Assembly: GCA_000507305.1 (NCBI GenBank)
Contig: DF240739.1
Location: 1,145-65,144, forward strand
DNA: 64,000 bases
From: Breviolum minutum Mf 1.05b.01
Lineage: Eukaryota; Sar; Dinophyceae; Suessiales; Symbiodiniaceae
Direction: 5' to 3'
The notes beneath the pieces were generated by a model. That model had not been told where the DNA came from. It made no database searches and worked only from the letters and a program-made list of their open reading frames with translations. Positions within the stretch are counted from its first letter, which is position 1; each line of letters begins with the position of its first letter. This document shows positions 14,636 through 23,100 of this stretch, piece after piece. The translations under genes and the position numbers were made by a program.

Positions 14636-14800
14636 TGGTTTTCGTTCTCGCTGTTCATCTCCCTTGGTGTTGCTTCACTCCACACCATCCATGCATCGTT
14701 GTCGTGTTTCAGGTACATGCCCGAGTCGGCACGTGGTAGCTCCATTAATTCCGACTTGAAGGAGCGAGCCAAGGCGGGCAACAAAAAGGGATTCCAATGA
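2108..14800 (+). CDS. gene A: sperm-tail PG-rich (STPGR/SHIPPO) repeat protein, multi-exon, 5' part outside window
   Basis: About 20 exons give a protein with repeated PGPG-x-Y or similar motifs: PGPGTYETP, TPGPGAYDVLG, VPGPGHYGDSV and RPTGPG. Such PG-rich repeats are typical of STPGR proteins (ODF3/STPG families), which are associated with microtubules and axonemes; that role here is inference. Splice phases fit between many neighbouring exons. Two introns split the glycine codon after PGP and use GC (5397) and GA (10526) donors. The likely stop is TGA at 14798-14800 after a basic tail ending KKGFQ. The start is upstream of the window or not recognised. Several joins (2775 to 3419, 6271 to 8146, 13190 to 13583) remain unresolved and may hide further exons. 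Confidence 0.65.
2679..2775 (+). CDS. gene A exon with PGPGTY motif
   Basis: The acceptor is TTCCACCAG. The frame encodes KALPGPGTYETPLAW, a textbook PG-rich repeat. The 3' edge is uncertain: GT donors at 2773 and 2776 and a GC donor at 2771 are all possible. Confidence 0.65.
2880..3410. other. intron sequence, no exon seen
   Basis: AT-rich DNA with GGGTTATATTGG-type palindromic words. The 111-codon minus-strand frame here has no supporting features. Confidence 0.4.
3419..3549 (+). CDS. gene A exon
   Basis: The acceptor is TTTGGCAG and the donor is AAT|GTATCT. The open frame reads DGQYYDYDVDFGQTHVPL; it is the most protein-like frame and has two leading bases. No family motif was recognised. 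Confidence 0.55.
3732..3806 (+). CDS. gene A exon
   Basis: The acceptor is CAACAG and the donor is GAG|GTGAAA. This gives 25 codons in phase 0 on both sides (HWPDQTCVGPTTE), matching its neighbours. Confidence 0.45.
3997..4095. mobile_element. family 1 introner-like element
   Basis: The ends are CTAGGTGATGGTTTCAAA and TTGAAACCACCAACTAG, with the usual core. It lies within a gene A intron. Confidence 0.85.
4830..4888 (+). CDS. gene A exon
   Basis: The acceptor is TTTCTCCAG and the donor is CAA|GTCTGT. It reads FTPRHMLAVDEDTIVRYR and leaves AA to complete a lysine codon with the next exon. Confidence 0.6.
5109..5213. mobile_element. family 1 introner-like element
   Basis: This is a diverged copy running from CTGGCTGCTGGTTTCAAA to TTCAACCACCAACTAG. 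It sits between two gene A exons, 120 bases before the PGPG exon. Confidence 0.8.
5335..5396 (+). CDS. gene A exon with TPGPG, GC donor
   Basis: The acceptor is CTGTTTTCAG. It reads NSKVPKMPDPKENAKTPGP and ends after the first base of the next glycine codon. The donor is CCAG|GCTCGG (GC). Joining to 6210 gives PGPGAYDVLG in frame, which is strong support. Confidence 0.7.
6044..6129 (+). other. possible alternative or cryptic exon
   Basis: This segment has a CACACAG acceptor and a very good GAG|GTGAGT donor and is open (DPSYRPKSRTEATK). Its end phase does not fit the exon at 6210, so it is either alternative or chance. Confidence 0.25.
6210..6271 (+). CDS. gene A exon, continuation of PGPGAYDV repeat
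   Basis: The acceptor is GTGGCCAG and the probable donor is CCT|GTTTGA, just before an in-frame TGA. It reads AYDVLGHIEKASTETQETK. The two leading bases complete the glycine codon begun at 5396. Confidence 0.65.
6275..8140. other. long intron region, no firm exon
   Basis: A weak candidate is 7042-7078 (EYLNYEPIFAAK after CTGCAG), lacking a clear GT donor. Otherwise I see only AT-rich DNA. Confidence 0.35.
8146..8220 (+). CDS. gene A exon
   Basis: The acceptor is GTTCCAG and the donor is GACG|GTGGGT. It reads TTELFTLECSNDLHTLFD. The final G joins the next exon to give FDDDLEK. Confidence 0.6.
8684..8790 (+). CDS. gene A exon
   Basis: The acceptor is ATATCCAG. It reads LEKRVVHMSRNLASPLHK and later HPYADSYNVNLA, resembling the SYNV tail of a PG repeat. 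The end is placed at a GC donor (8791), but 8793 (GC) and 8804 (GT) are possible. Confidence 0.6.
9501..9601. mobile_element. family 1 introner-like element
   Basis: The ends are TAGGTAGTGGTTTCAAA and TTGAAACCACCACCAAG, with the CACCCGGGTCCCTGGGG core variant. Confidence 0.85.
9817..9919. mobile_element. family 1 introner-like element
   Basis: The ends are CCTGGTGGTTTCAAA and TTGAACCACCAACTAG. It is followed immediately by GTGAGTTTTGGCAG, so intron and element edges lie within a few bases of each other. Confidence 0.85.
10472..10525 (+). CDS. gene A exon with VPGPG, GA donor
   Basis: The acceptor is AAGTTTCAG. It reads YPAYRPAPKVTHVPGP and stops one base into the glycine codon. The intron starts with GA (CCAG|GACGAG). 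Splicing to 10747 gives VPGPGHYGDSV in frame. Confidence 0.7.
10553..10660. mobile_element. family 3 inverted-repeat element
   Basis: It begins CCCATAGGATCCATGTATGG and returns through GTAGGTAAATATACCATA to CATGGATGGTATGGG. It lies inside the gene A intron 10526-10746. Confidence 0.75.
10747..10834 (+). CDS. gene A exon, continuation of PGPGHY repeat
   Basis: The acceptor is CAACAG and the donor is GGAAA|GTAAGG. It reads HYGDSVKAPAGLNKSRQRES and ends in phase 2. Confidence 0.7.
11568..11631 (+). CDS. gene A exon
   Basis: The acceptor is TTGACCAG and the donor is GGA|GTCTGA. It reads PIERRSYQRSGRNSMAF in the phase required by the preceding exon. Confidence 0.6.
11829..11941. mobile_element. 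family 9 inverted-repeat element
   Basis: AACTAACAGTTCGCACCTGAA is mirrored by TTCAGGTGCGAACTGTTAGTT; the right arm continues into TCAGGGAGGGT. The centre carries GGAAACGATCGTATTCC. Confidence 0.85.
12130..12171 (+). CDS. gene A short exon
   Basis: The acceptor is GGCTCCAG and the donor is GGA|GTATGT. Fourteen codons (PCSSSNYKEML within) are in phase 0 on both sides. Confidence 0.55.
12299..12403. mobile_element. family 1 introner-like element
   Basis: The ends are CTGGGTGGTGGTTTCAA and TTGAAACCAACAACTAG, with the CCCCGGATCCCTGGGG core. Confidence 0.85.
12564..12692 (+). CDS. gene A exon before an introner
   Basis: The acceptor is TTGATTTAG. It has 43 open codons (LVLALQETEALEHQNLIG within), phase 0 to phase 0, with donor TTG|GTGGTGG formed by the family 1 element. 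A second open frame contains SHAGPGLARNGGTG, so the frame is not certain. Confidence 0.45.
12693..12786. mobile_element. family 1 element occupying a whole intron
   Basis: It begins GTGGTGGTTTCACA and ends GAAACCACCAACCAG, giving GT...AG with the splice sites inside the terminal repeats. The flanking open frames are both phase 0. Confidence 0.75.
12787..12828 (+). CDS. gene A short exon after an introner
   Basis: Fourteen codons read IKYPDYNIFDAILD and the donor is GAT|GTAAAT. It is phase 0 on both sides. Confidence 0.45.
12987..13071. repeat. compound microsatellite (TAG)n-(TTG)n
   Basis: About 16 TAG units pass directly into about 12 TTG units. It lies upstream of the next gene A exon acceptor. 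Confidence 0.95.
13097..13190 (+). CDS. gene A exon with TGPG motif
   Basis: The acceptor is GGAATTTCAG and the donor is GGGG|GTCATC. It reads GLPLAAPLSATVCQGPL and ends DDRPTGPG, another PG-type motif at an exon end. Confidence 0.55.
13186..13294. mobile_element. family 9-like element abutting an exon
   Basis: The segment from CTATTATTACACTGGAACC to GGTTCCAGCTGTTAGTTTTCGGG has the CTGGAACCT/AGGTTCCAG inverted ends. It starts right at the exon end, so the donor lies at its edge. Confidence 0.6.
13583..13671 (+). CDS. gene A exon
   Basis: The acceptor is TTCTGTTAG. It reads DPGAFWEDAEKVRNDRAAM then KLPAFDRNK. The donor may be AC|GTGGCG (13672) or, to match the next phase, TTT|GACAGA (13658, GA). 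Confidence 0.6.
13859..13977 (+). CDS. gene A exon
   Basis: The donor is TGGCA|GTGAGC. The chosen frame reads RPLKTFGSGPTLKGVVAQTG and then DLEQWTPAPWQ, and it fits the next two exons. A second frame is open along its length. A family 5-like sequence lies immediately upstream (13768 on) and may overlap the start. Confidence 0.5.
14308..14346 (+). CDS. gene A short exon
   Basis: The acceptor is CTCTGCAG and the donor is ATGGC|GTGTAA. It reads EEIHLKVKAGAM in the phase left by the previous exon. Confidence 0.45.
14565..14634. repeat. (CAT)n microsatellite
   Basis: About 23 perfect CAT/ATC units lie in the last gene A intron. The His, Ile and Met runs seen in its frames are artefacts of the repeat. 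Confidence 0.95.
14713..14800 (+). CDS. gene A likely last exon
   Basis: The acceptor is CGTGTTTCAG. It reads YMPESARGSSINSDLKERAK and ends in a basic tail with TGA at 14798-14800. Its phase agrees with the previous exon. Confidence 0.6.
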
Positions 14801-15460
14801 TTCCAACAAATGATGCCAACATGAAATGATCTTTATGGGACCCATTTTGGATTTGGAAATAATATGAAATAATTTGAAATTTGACAGATTGTTACTTGAT
14901 AATCTTGATATATCTTGAGAGGGGTTCTATGGTAATCCGCCCATAAGCTAACATGGCAATGTGGAAAATAAACCATTTTGCAATAGCAGGTACATCTTCA
15001 AATGGTTGTTGGATGTATCTCGATCTTTCTGGGCTCATTAAATGGTACATATCTTGGGATGATCAAAATTGATGCAAATGTTATCAAATGTTGATGTTGG
15101 TAATTTGAGGGATTTCCCAAAAATCACTAGTGCATTATTTGGGTTGGCAGTTTCTAATGACCCCTGAAGTACCGTCCGGTAATTTGTAAGCAGCAATTGA
15201 ATTCCAACATTTAGTAAGCGTATGTTTTTTTTTTACCAAAAAAATATTGAATGCACTCATCTGGATTTTTGTAACAACCTAAAAATGGTTTACTCCAAAT
15301 CCTGCTATTCGGATGGAAAGGATACCCCAACAGTTGTAAGCTGAATACCTGAAGTGCCAAATTTTAACTTGCTGATGTTTGTATGATATATTTCAATCAA
15401 ATATAGATATTTAGCATTTGAAAATTTCAAAAATAGTTGTTTTAAATAGGTTTGCATATC
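14801..15460. other. no gene seen
   Basis: AT-rich DNA between gene A and the following repeats. I see no exon. Confidence 0.5.
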
Positions 15461-15559
15461 CCCATACCATCCATGTATGGTATATTTACCTACATGAATG
15501 GTTGATGTTTATATGGTATATAAATGTAGGTAAATATACCAGTTCCATGGATCCCATGG
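15461..15559. mobile_element. family 3 inverted-repeat element
   Basis: CCATACCATCCATGTATGG and TATATTTACCTACAT are mirrored by ATGTAGGTAAATATACC and CCATGGATCCCATGG. Confidence 0.85.
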
Positions 15560-15690
15560 CTATTATGTTGTTCGAAAGGTTGGAACATCCCCCCCCAGGT
15601 GGGTCGACGAGGAGTCTTTGGAACATGCTGGGAGTCTCAGGGGGGGTGGCCTCACACGACCGATTTCCCTCAAATGGTGGTAAAAAATAC

Positions 15691-15909
15691 TTGGATGTCC
15701 CCAGGAAGTTAGTAAATGGTTAGTAACTGGGATATACCCGCCAGGGAACTAACATATCCCCCCAAAATGGCATTTTGAAGATGATTTTCCTTTTCCCCAG
15801 GTGGGATATGTTAATTCCCTGGAGGGTAACCTACTTATAAGTGGGGTATATTTGGGTTATAACTTATAACCCGCTTACCAACCTTTTACTAACTTCCTGG
15901 GACATCTAA
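15691..15909. mobile_element. family 4 element with family 8 element nested inside
   Basis: The outer arms are TTGGATGTCCCCAGGAAGTTAG and AACTTCCTGGGACATCTAAG. Inside, 15732-15830 has CAGGGAACTAACATATCCC mirrored by GGGATATGTTAATTCCCTGG. This is a clear nested insertion. Confidence 0.8.
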
Positions 15910-17109
15910 GTAAGGGAAATCCCTTTCTTTCAAGAAGATCCAGGTTGGTGAAAAATTATAATTTGGGCAGAAACATGTTCAGGGAGAGGTGGACATGTTT
16001 TGTGAACAGTGGACCGTTTATGGTTCTTGGGTATTTGTTCTATATAAGGAATAGATGGCAATTCTAGTGAGCCATATGCTTTGTTTTGATTGATTTTGAA
16101 ATATGATTATTGTTATAAAATAGTGATACACACATCTTTGTTTTTCCCCTGGCATTTTCTGAACTTCATACAGGGGTTGGACCTATCAATGTTTGCAAGG
16201 TTCTAGGGAGGGAATCGGATAAAGACTTGACCCTCAAGCAGTCAAAAGACATTTGAAGTCGAACTTCAAATGACGTTTGGCCAATGTTCTACCCAAATCA
16301 TAGCGCTCACATCAACATGACCTAAATCAAAAACACAATAGATTATTCATTGATAGGGATTTCTTCATATATTTCTAACAAATCCACATTGGTGAAGTAT
16401 TACGATATACCGGAATGTTCACTTGAATGTGGTTAAACGTGGCAGCTGTTGCCGTTGCCTGGAACTTTTCATATGGATCATATTCCACTCGGTGTACAAC
16501 GAGGCCTGTGGGTCAACAAGATCTCCTCCGAAGCTCGAGCATTCCATGCCACCCCCAAGCAAATCTCATGCCCGCAGCTATAGTTGTTGGTTGCATGGTG
16601 ACCTTTTTCATGTTTTTGTTATGGCTGATAATATATAATAGTAATTTTTAAAATGCCATGCTAATATGATGTTCTACACCAACCTCGGGAAAGCACCTCT
16701 GGGCGGACTAATATCCACCCTTCCCCATCGGATCTGCCCTAAAATGTATCTAAAACGAACAGCACTCCGGGGCACCTGGAGCACCCAAATCCATGCCGAT
16801 TTTAAAGGGACCCACCCGTTCCATCGAGAACTTCCAATCCTCAATTTGCTTGCGATTCGTGGAGTTTTCAGGGACGCAAAAAAGTACCTGAAAAGTCAAC
16901 CAAATCTTTCCAACACCACAGGAAGATATATGAATTCCCTCCATTTTTTGTTCCTGCCCTAAAGAATCCAAGAATCATTAAAAACCCTCCGAAAAAGAGG
17001 GGGTTTGACTGCTGTTTTTTCGCAGGGGTTCCTGGCTCGGGAGGGATCTCCAAACCACCACCATGTGACTTGAGATCCTGGCTGAGTCTGAGGGACTGTT
17101 GGTGGAAGA

Positions 17110-17213
17110 CATCCGGCAAACTCACCAGTTGAGGTTGGTAGTTTATCAGTTTATCCCATTATTTACAAGGTTTTTATACATCCCAGGTGGTTGGCCTTGG
17201 GATTTCTGAACCA
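17110..17213. mobile_element. interspersed repeat (CCGGCAAACTCACCAG family)
   Basis: Shares ATCCGGCAAACTCACCAGTT and CATCCCAGGTGGTTG blocks with 28533-28622 and, inverted, with 37690-37750. Confidence 0.7.
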
Positions 17214-17393
17214 TCAACAGGAGGAAAAACAAAAATCCCACACGTTCCTCGTTCTCCGTGTTTTGTTTTCGCCAAGGTGCTGATCGATTTTATCGCAGTC
17301 CATTGAATGCCAAGGAAGGTCCTGAGAATGAGTTTGGAATCCCAGGGTTTGTGCCCTCCAAATTGAGCAATGAAAACAAGGGCCCCTAGATTT

Positions 17394-17480
17394 GTTTTTT
17401 TGGTTATTTGTTGGAGATGACAAACTACCCAATTAAAATAGGGATTATAATAAACCACTAGAAAGGATCCTTGATTAAAC
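17394..17480. mobile_element. family 7 repeat
   Basis: Contains GATGACAAACTACCCA and GGGATTATAATAAACC ending AAAGGATCC, as at 29572, 40490 and 60733. Confidence 0.55.
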
Positions 17481-18228
17481 AAGCAGTATTTCAAGGAAAG
17501 TAAGGCCGTTTTTTTTTGTCGTGGCTCAATTGGGTCGATTCTCCAAGTCGAATCTTCCGTTGGGAAGTACATGGGTCCCACCAAGGAAGGTGGCGGCATT
17601 TTCTGAGGAAAAAAAAATGTGGTCACGACATGTAGATGTAGTATAAAATGTATCAAATGAGTTGCCCAATGGTTTGCTTGTCAGAGCTATATATGCTTTC
17701 ATTCTGCAACGTCATTGCTTCTTTGGTTTTCGAGAAAATAAGTGTATTGGAAAAAAATGCGGGGGTTTCACAACATAGTTGATGTTGCAGCCTTTTTGAG
17801 GGCCGTATCCATCTTGATGATGTCATTTGAGCGGTGAAATCGGAGTCTTTGGTTGATTGAAATAAATGCCACTGCTTGTATTCGAACAGGGCAAGATTTC
17901 ATCTCAAGATGTTGGACTTTAATTGTAACTTACAACTTAAAAACTTACATGATGAACATGTTTCCCCTGCTAAATGGTGATTTGATAATCCATGAAATGG
18001 GAATCCTGTCATGAAGAACCAATTCATGGACTTTTTTCGAGGTTCACTTTGTTGCTCATATTTCTAATGTTCAAGCATACTTGGGGAAATGAGTCATTTA
18101 GAGACTATGTTTCAACAAGCTGCCAACCACCACCTTGTTCTTGATTAACCAGATTAGATTTTTTGATTAGTATAACTACTTTGGTAGTGTGTGGCCAGTG
18201 ATATATATACTGTCAACTAGACTTTTCA

Positions 18229-18375
18229 ATGACCAACAAGTTCAAAGGTGATAGTGATGGTGATAGTGATGGTGATAAAACAATAAACATAATAAACACA
18301 ATTCAATGGTTGCAAGATAGATTCACAGAGAATAGTGGGGAAAGTCTCAGTGTTATCCAGATTGAGATTTACCTT
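18229..18375 (+). CDS. gene B putative first exon
   Basis: It starts with ATG, has 49 open codons including a GATAGTGATG tandem repeat (SDGDSDGDK), and ends at a strong CTT|GTAAGG donor in phase 0. The acidic repeat is loosely like a calcium-binding loop; this is only a resemblance. Confidence 0.4.
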
Positions 18376-20130
18376 GTAAGGCGAGTATTTGGGTCTTCCC
18401 TTACCCAAGTCCACATTTTGAAATGTTGCATTTACACAACCATTTTCATTTTAGGTATCCAAACAAGTCACTAATATTTTTTGTTGAACAAAGATATGTA
18501 AACATCATATCATATATATATATGACATATATATATATATACAAATACAGTTTTTTGCACCAAGTTTTCCCCCTGGTACGGATGACCTCTCCAACCCAAC
18601 CCAGTTGGGACGGCGGCAAAGCCAACATGTCCAAAGATCCCACATCGCCAGAAGCCAGGCTTGAGAAAAGTTGGAGGGAAGTTGGAGGGAGGGTTGCTAC
18701 ACCCCTGGAAGAGGAAAAAAACATCGGCTCCAACCCATCATTTTACAGGTTTTCTAGGTTGATCTTCGGAGGTGTAATGTATAACCTAGGTGGGTTGTAG
18801 TTTTTACCTTTTTAGTATATCACCATGTTTCAATAGGAGATACATCCTCAATTGGATGTATCATCATCTACTGCAACTACTTTCCCCTCAACCACCTCTT
18901 TTTTCAGGAGCGAGCTGTTTAACTTCGGGGGTGTACCCATTTTTGGGCGGGGAAAATCAAACTAGAAGCAAATGTATGGTATTTTTTCCGGATTTCCCGA
19001 ACATGATAGTGCATTGTGTGGGTCTGTGGCATATAATGACCCCTTTTTGAAAGGATTTTCAAGACAACATGGAGACTGTTGGTTGTATGTTTGGAAATTT
19101 GAGGGAATACGGCAACAACAGCAACAACAGCAACGACAACAGCAACAACAGCAGCAACAACAGTATCAACAATAGCAATAACAATAGCAGCAGCAACAAG
19201 AACAAGACGCACCGGCCAGCATGAATGTGATGACAAAGAGGAACTAAGCCCATTGACTAAGCTTCATATGATGCTAGCCAGGCCACGATCGAAATTGGGC
19301 TACCCATGTCAACACTGCAATCTCATCCGGCCGGCCAAACATTTAAGTCAATGCAAATTCGATAATGGTTCTGTTTAATGGTCGAACATGGGTCAAAGTG
19401 ACCCATACATATATGATTCTGATATGTTTTTTGCGTAAAATAATTGCCACCGTTTACAAGCGTCCAGCCTGTTTCCTTTGTTTGGTGAGGTCATCGTTCA
19501 AGTCGACCTCACCTAGAATGCGTAATGCAGGTGCCAAGGAGGCAAGCTGGCACCGTTGCGCCGTTGCGTCGAATTTGGAGGTTGATGTTTAAACGAGCTG
19601 CGATCCAAACCATGGTTATTTGCTTTGTATACTGTATGTGGGGTTAAATAGGGGATTATACTACAGGGATAAATAAGGTTATATATTTGATGAGTTATTT
19701 AGGGGATTTGACTACCCAGTTACCCAGTATAACTACAGTTACCCATGTAGAAGGCCATATATAGGGATAATAAGCCCATTTATAACTAGTAGAGGCCAAT
19801 CTTGTGGAACAACATGAGCAGTGACCTGGTGATTTGCTGTATATGTAGGGGATCATACGTTATATGCGGACTATGTAGTAGGCCATTGCATGCCATGTGT
19901 AAGGTTTCCAATTAACCAACTAGTGTAACTATTAACTATAGTATTGGAATGTCACATGGGTTTTGTGGCATCTTTGACAAAGTCGTGGATTTGTTTTTTC
20001 CCTCCGGATTTCCCTCCAAGGAATTTGTGACCCAAGTCCGCTCTTTTTACAACTTGTCAGATTTCATATCGCTCGTTCTTTTTTGGTACCAAGCTCGAAG
20101 TTGTTGAAGCAGATATATCACAAGAACTGG

Positions 20131-20197
<67 letters not shown>

Positions 20198-23100
20198 CTC
20201 AAAGTTGCATGATGTAGTGTCTTTTGTGGCGTACGATGCGTAGGAAAAAACATGGTGATGAATTAAGATACGTCGTAACTACTGGTAGATGTGCCTGGAA
20301 GCTGATGATATGGGATATGAAAATCAGCAAATAAACATTGGGTAATGTCATTCTTCAGAAAAAAACACAAAGGCATCATTGGATGGGACTATATAAGTTC
20401 GTATATATTTTGTGGTTCATGTTATTGACATCTCCATCAAAAATTGAATGGGACCTTACCAACGGACCCCTAAGGAAGTTGCTAGAGCTATTAGATTCTC
20501 AGGTTTAGGGGTCCGTTCAGTGGGTCCTTTGTTCCAGATTTCTTGGATATTAACATCTCATCACTTTTCCTCAAATGTGACCATCAACTATTGCCGCTTC
20601 GGGGTTGGACACACACGCACACGGCGTTGGGGTTTTCGACCATGACGCCATGCCTTGAGCGATGCGGAAAATTGGAGCATGTCGTGTACTACGTTCTTTG
20701 CCAGGCCAGCCTTTGGGCATGACGAATGCTGTCGTTTCAGAGATCCTACTCCTTTTTGGGATCCACGTATGGTTATATTTACCTAAGATTTATAATTGAT
20801 TTTTATATGGTAAATGTATATAGGTAAATATACCAGTCCCATGGATCCTATGGGTACTCCTATAGGTGATTTATTGGTGATTTGTTGTTGATAAGTCTGT
20901 CCCGTTCTTATTTCGATAATCCCATGGTTTTTTGTTTGTTTTCTCCATTTCAGGTGTTTTTTGATGCTGCCGGGATTTCGGCAGCATCCAGCAGTATTCA
21001 CCACGTCCTCGGTGAGGTTGCAAAGGGGTTAATTTGATGACATGTCGACCAACCATGTCAAATGTGCACTATTTTTACCTTTCTTTTTTACAGTATCAGT
21101 ATACTCAAATTTGGCAAACAAAATCAGCAACTTCAATGTGAACATATCTTCGGGGTACAATTTGAGTGTCAGCTTTGGGCCATTTTGTCCCATCCTAACT
21201 GAGCAATGAAACAAACAAATAGTTGTTAGGGTATATATAGGGGATGACAAACTACACATATATGGTGATAATTTAAAAAAAACGCCATGACATAAGGAAC
21301 CCGTCCAATGGAACATGCCGTTTCGTTTTTCTTTGGAATTTCCTGGCTTGAGCCTTGACGGAAGCCATCACAGGTGCTGATACTTGGCATATTCCTTCTG
21401 GTGGATTTTTACCAATCCTACGCATCTGATGTCTTTTTCCGTGCCTTAAGTCGCTTGGTTTCCACGAAATTTTGATACGACAACACACACACACACACAC
21501 ACACACACGACCTAGATGACNCATCTGATGCTTTTTCCGTTGCCTTAAGTCGCTTGGTTTCCGTACGAAATTTAGTATACGACAACACACACACACACAC
21601 ACACACACACGACCCTAGAACACAACCCGGTTCGGCAATCCCCCGGCCCTAGCTAACTATGAAAGGAATCCCGGCTTAAACAAAGCCTGTTGGCAAAAAT
21701 TTGGTAGTTCGGTGTGTTCCAGTTCGGTGTGTTGGTTCACAACCTCATCGATACACCAGTTCGGTCTTGGGGGACAAGCCGGTTGTGAGCTGCATCTATC
21801 CTATTTATGAATGATATCGATTCCTATATACCTCTATACATTGTACCAAGTGTATACCAAAAATCATTATAATATGTCAGTTCTGTACATTACCTATCAG
21901 TACAAACTATGGACCTGTAGTGTTAATACCTAAACGTTGGTGCCAATTGTACAATCCCAATCATCACTTGAAATTTCTTAAGGTGACAATTTCTGTCATG
22001 CTTCTCTGGCAGCACTACTCTGGACCTGTACTCGTCTATTGGAACAACAGAGTGGAACCACTCGTTTCTGGGACCGAACATTCGCCAATGTCTATGATAT
22101 TGCTTTTTGTAGCTGGAACCATCTCCCCAAAATGATACTATCTTAAAAGGTGCACCACCCTTGAAGATTGCTCCATTCCTTTAAGAATATTTGGCCATTT
22201 CATATGGGTGCATTGAAGTTATAGATCAGATGACGTCACTCCAGTAAAGTCTCTTTTGTTGTTTTTCTTTGTATCAGCTGTTGTTAAAGCAATCATTAAG
22301 AAATGCCACTCTGTTATTAGGTGTATAGAGTGGTCTTCTCAACTGTTCGACTTGTCGGACTCTCCGAAAACGCAGATTTGTTGCAGAAGTTGTTCGAAAC
22401 AGAGCGTATGTTACTTTCAGGGAGGCTAATATAAGAGTATGATTGTAGATAAGAGTCGATGGAATCAGAATGTTTTGATTGAGCTACTGGAATTCCCATG
22501 ATGGACTGAGGAATACGAGAAAAAGCTTCCAATCTGGTGGTTCCTCATTGGAAACCTTAGTTTTGGTTGCAAGATATGACGTATAAATATATAGCTCATA
22601 TGCCCATCACAAGCCGGATTACAGATTCACCATTTGAATCTTATCGAACATCCAGTGCTAGGAAAGCCCCTCCATCAACCCATGAATGCTGCCTTTTTTT
22701 TGTAAAACAACTTCTCTGCTTTGGGATTCTTGCCTCTCAAATCTTATCGAGATTCAACCAATGATGTCATGATTGAAATTCTCAACTCAATATTCTCAAT
22801 GATAGTAGTCAAGACGTTAATCATCTATACCTCCAGTATAGTATGTGATGCATTTTGTTTGTTTACCCACAACTATGGAGACGTTGCCCAGCAAAAGTTG
22901 CATCACCTTATTGTCTCAAGCTATTTGGGGGGCCAAGATTGGCTTACCCAGAACGCCTGATGACGAGTATCCCAGTTTCTGAGTGATTTTCATGTTTTTT
23001 TTCAGGTGGAGTATGGATGGATTGCAGTTCTTCAAGCTTTAGTTTTATGCTTGAGATTGGTATGTCCATGTATCTTGGTGGCCTGTGATGAAAAATGGTG

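Larger units (their letters stand above)
15910..18220. other. mostly non-coding; weak exon candidates
   Basis: Weak candidates are 16440-16590 (several open frames, for example STRSPPKLEHSMPPPS) and 17027-17110 after TTTTTCGCAG (VPGSGGISKPPPCDLRSW). Neither could be linked in phase to a gene. Confidence 0.3.

Noticed and set aside
14515-14784. Poly-Met, poly-His and poly-Ile reading frames
   Set aside because: These are products of the CAT microsatellite in an intron.
17174-17656. 160-codon minus-strand open frame, the longest in the window
   Set aside because: It runs through repeat families 7 and CCGGCAAACTC and has no splice partners or recognisable domain. All other genes are on the + strand.
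20047-20253. Poly-glutamine protein on the minus strand
   Set aside because: Product of the GTT microsatellite; nothing else supports a gene there.
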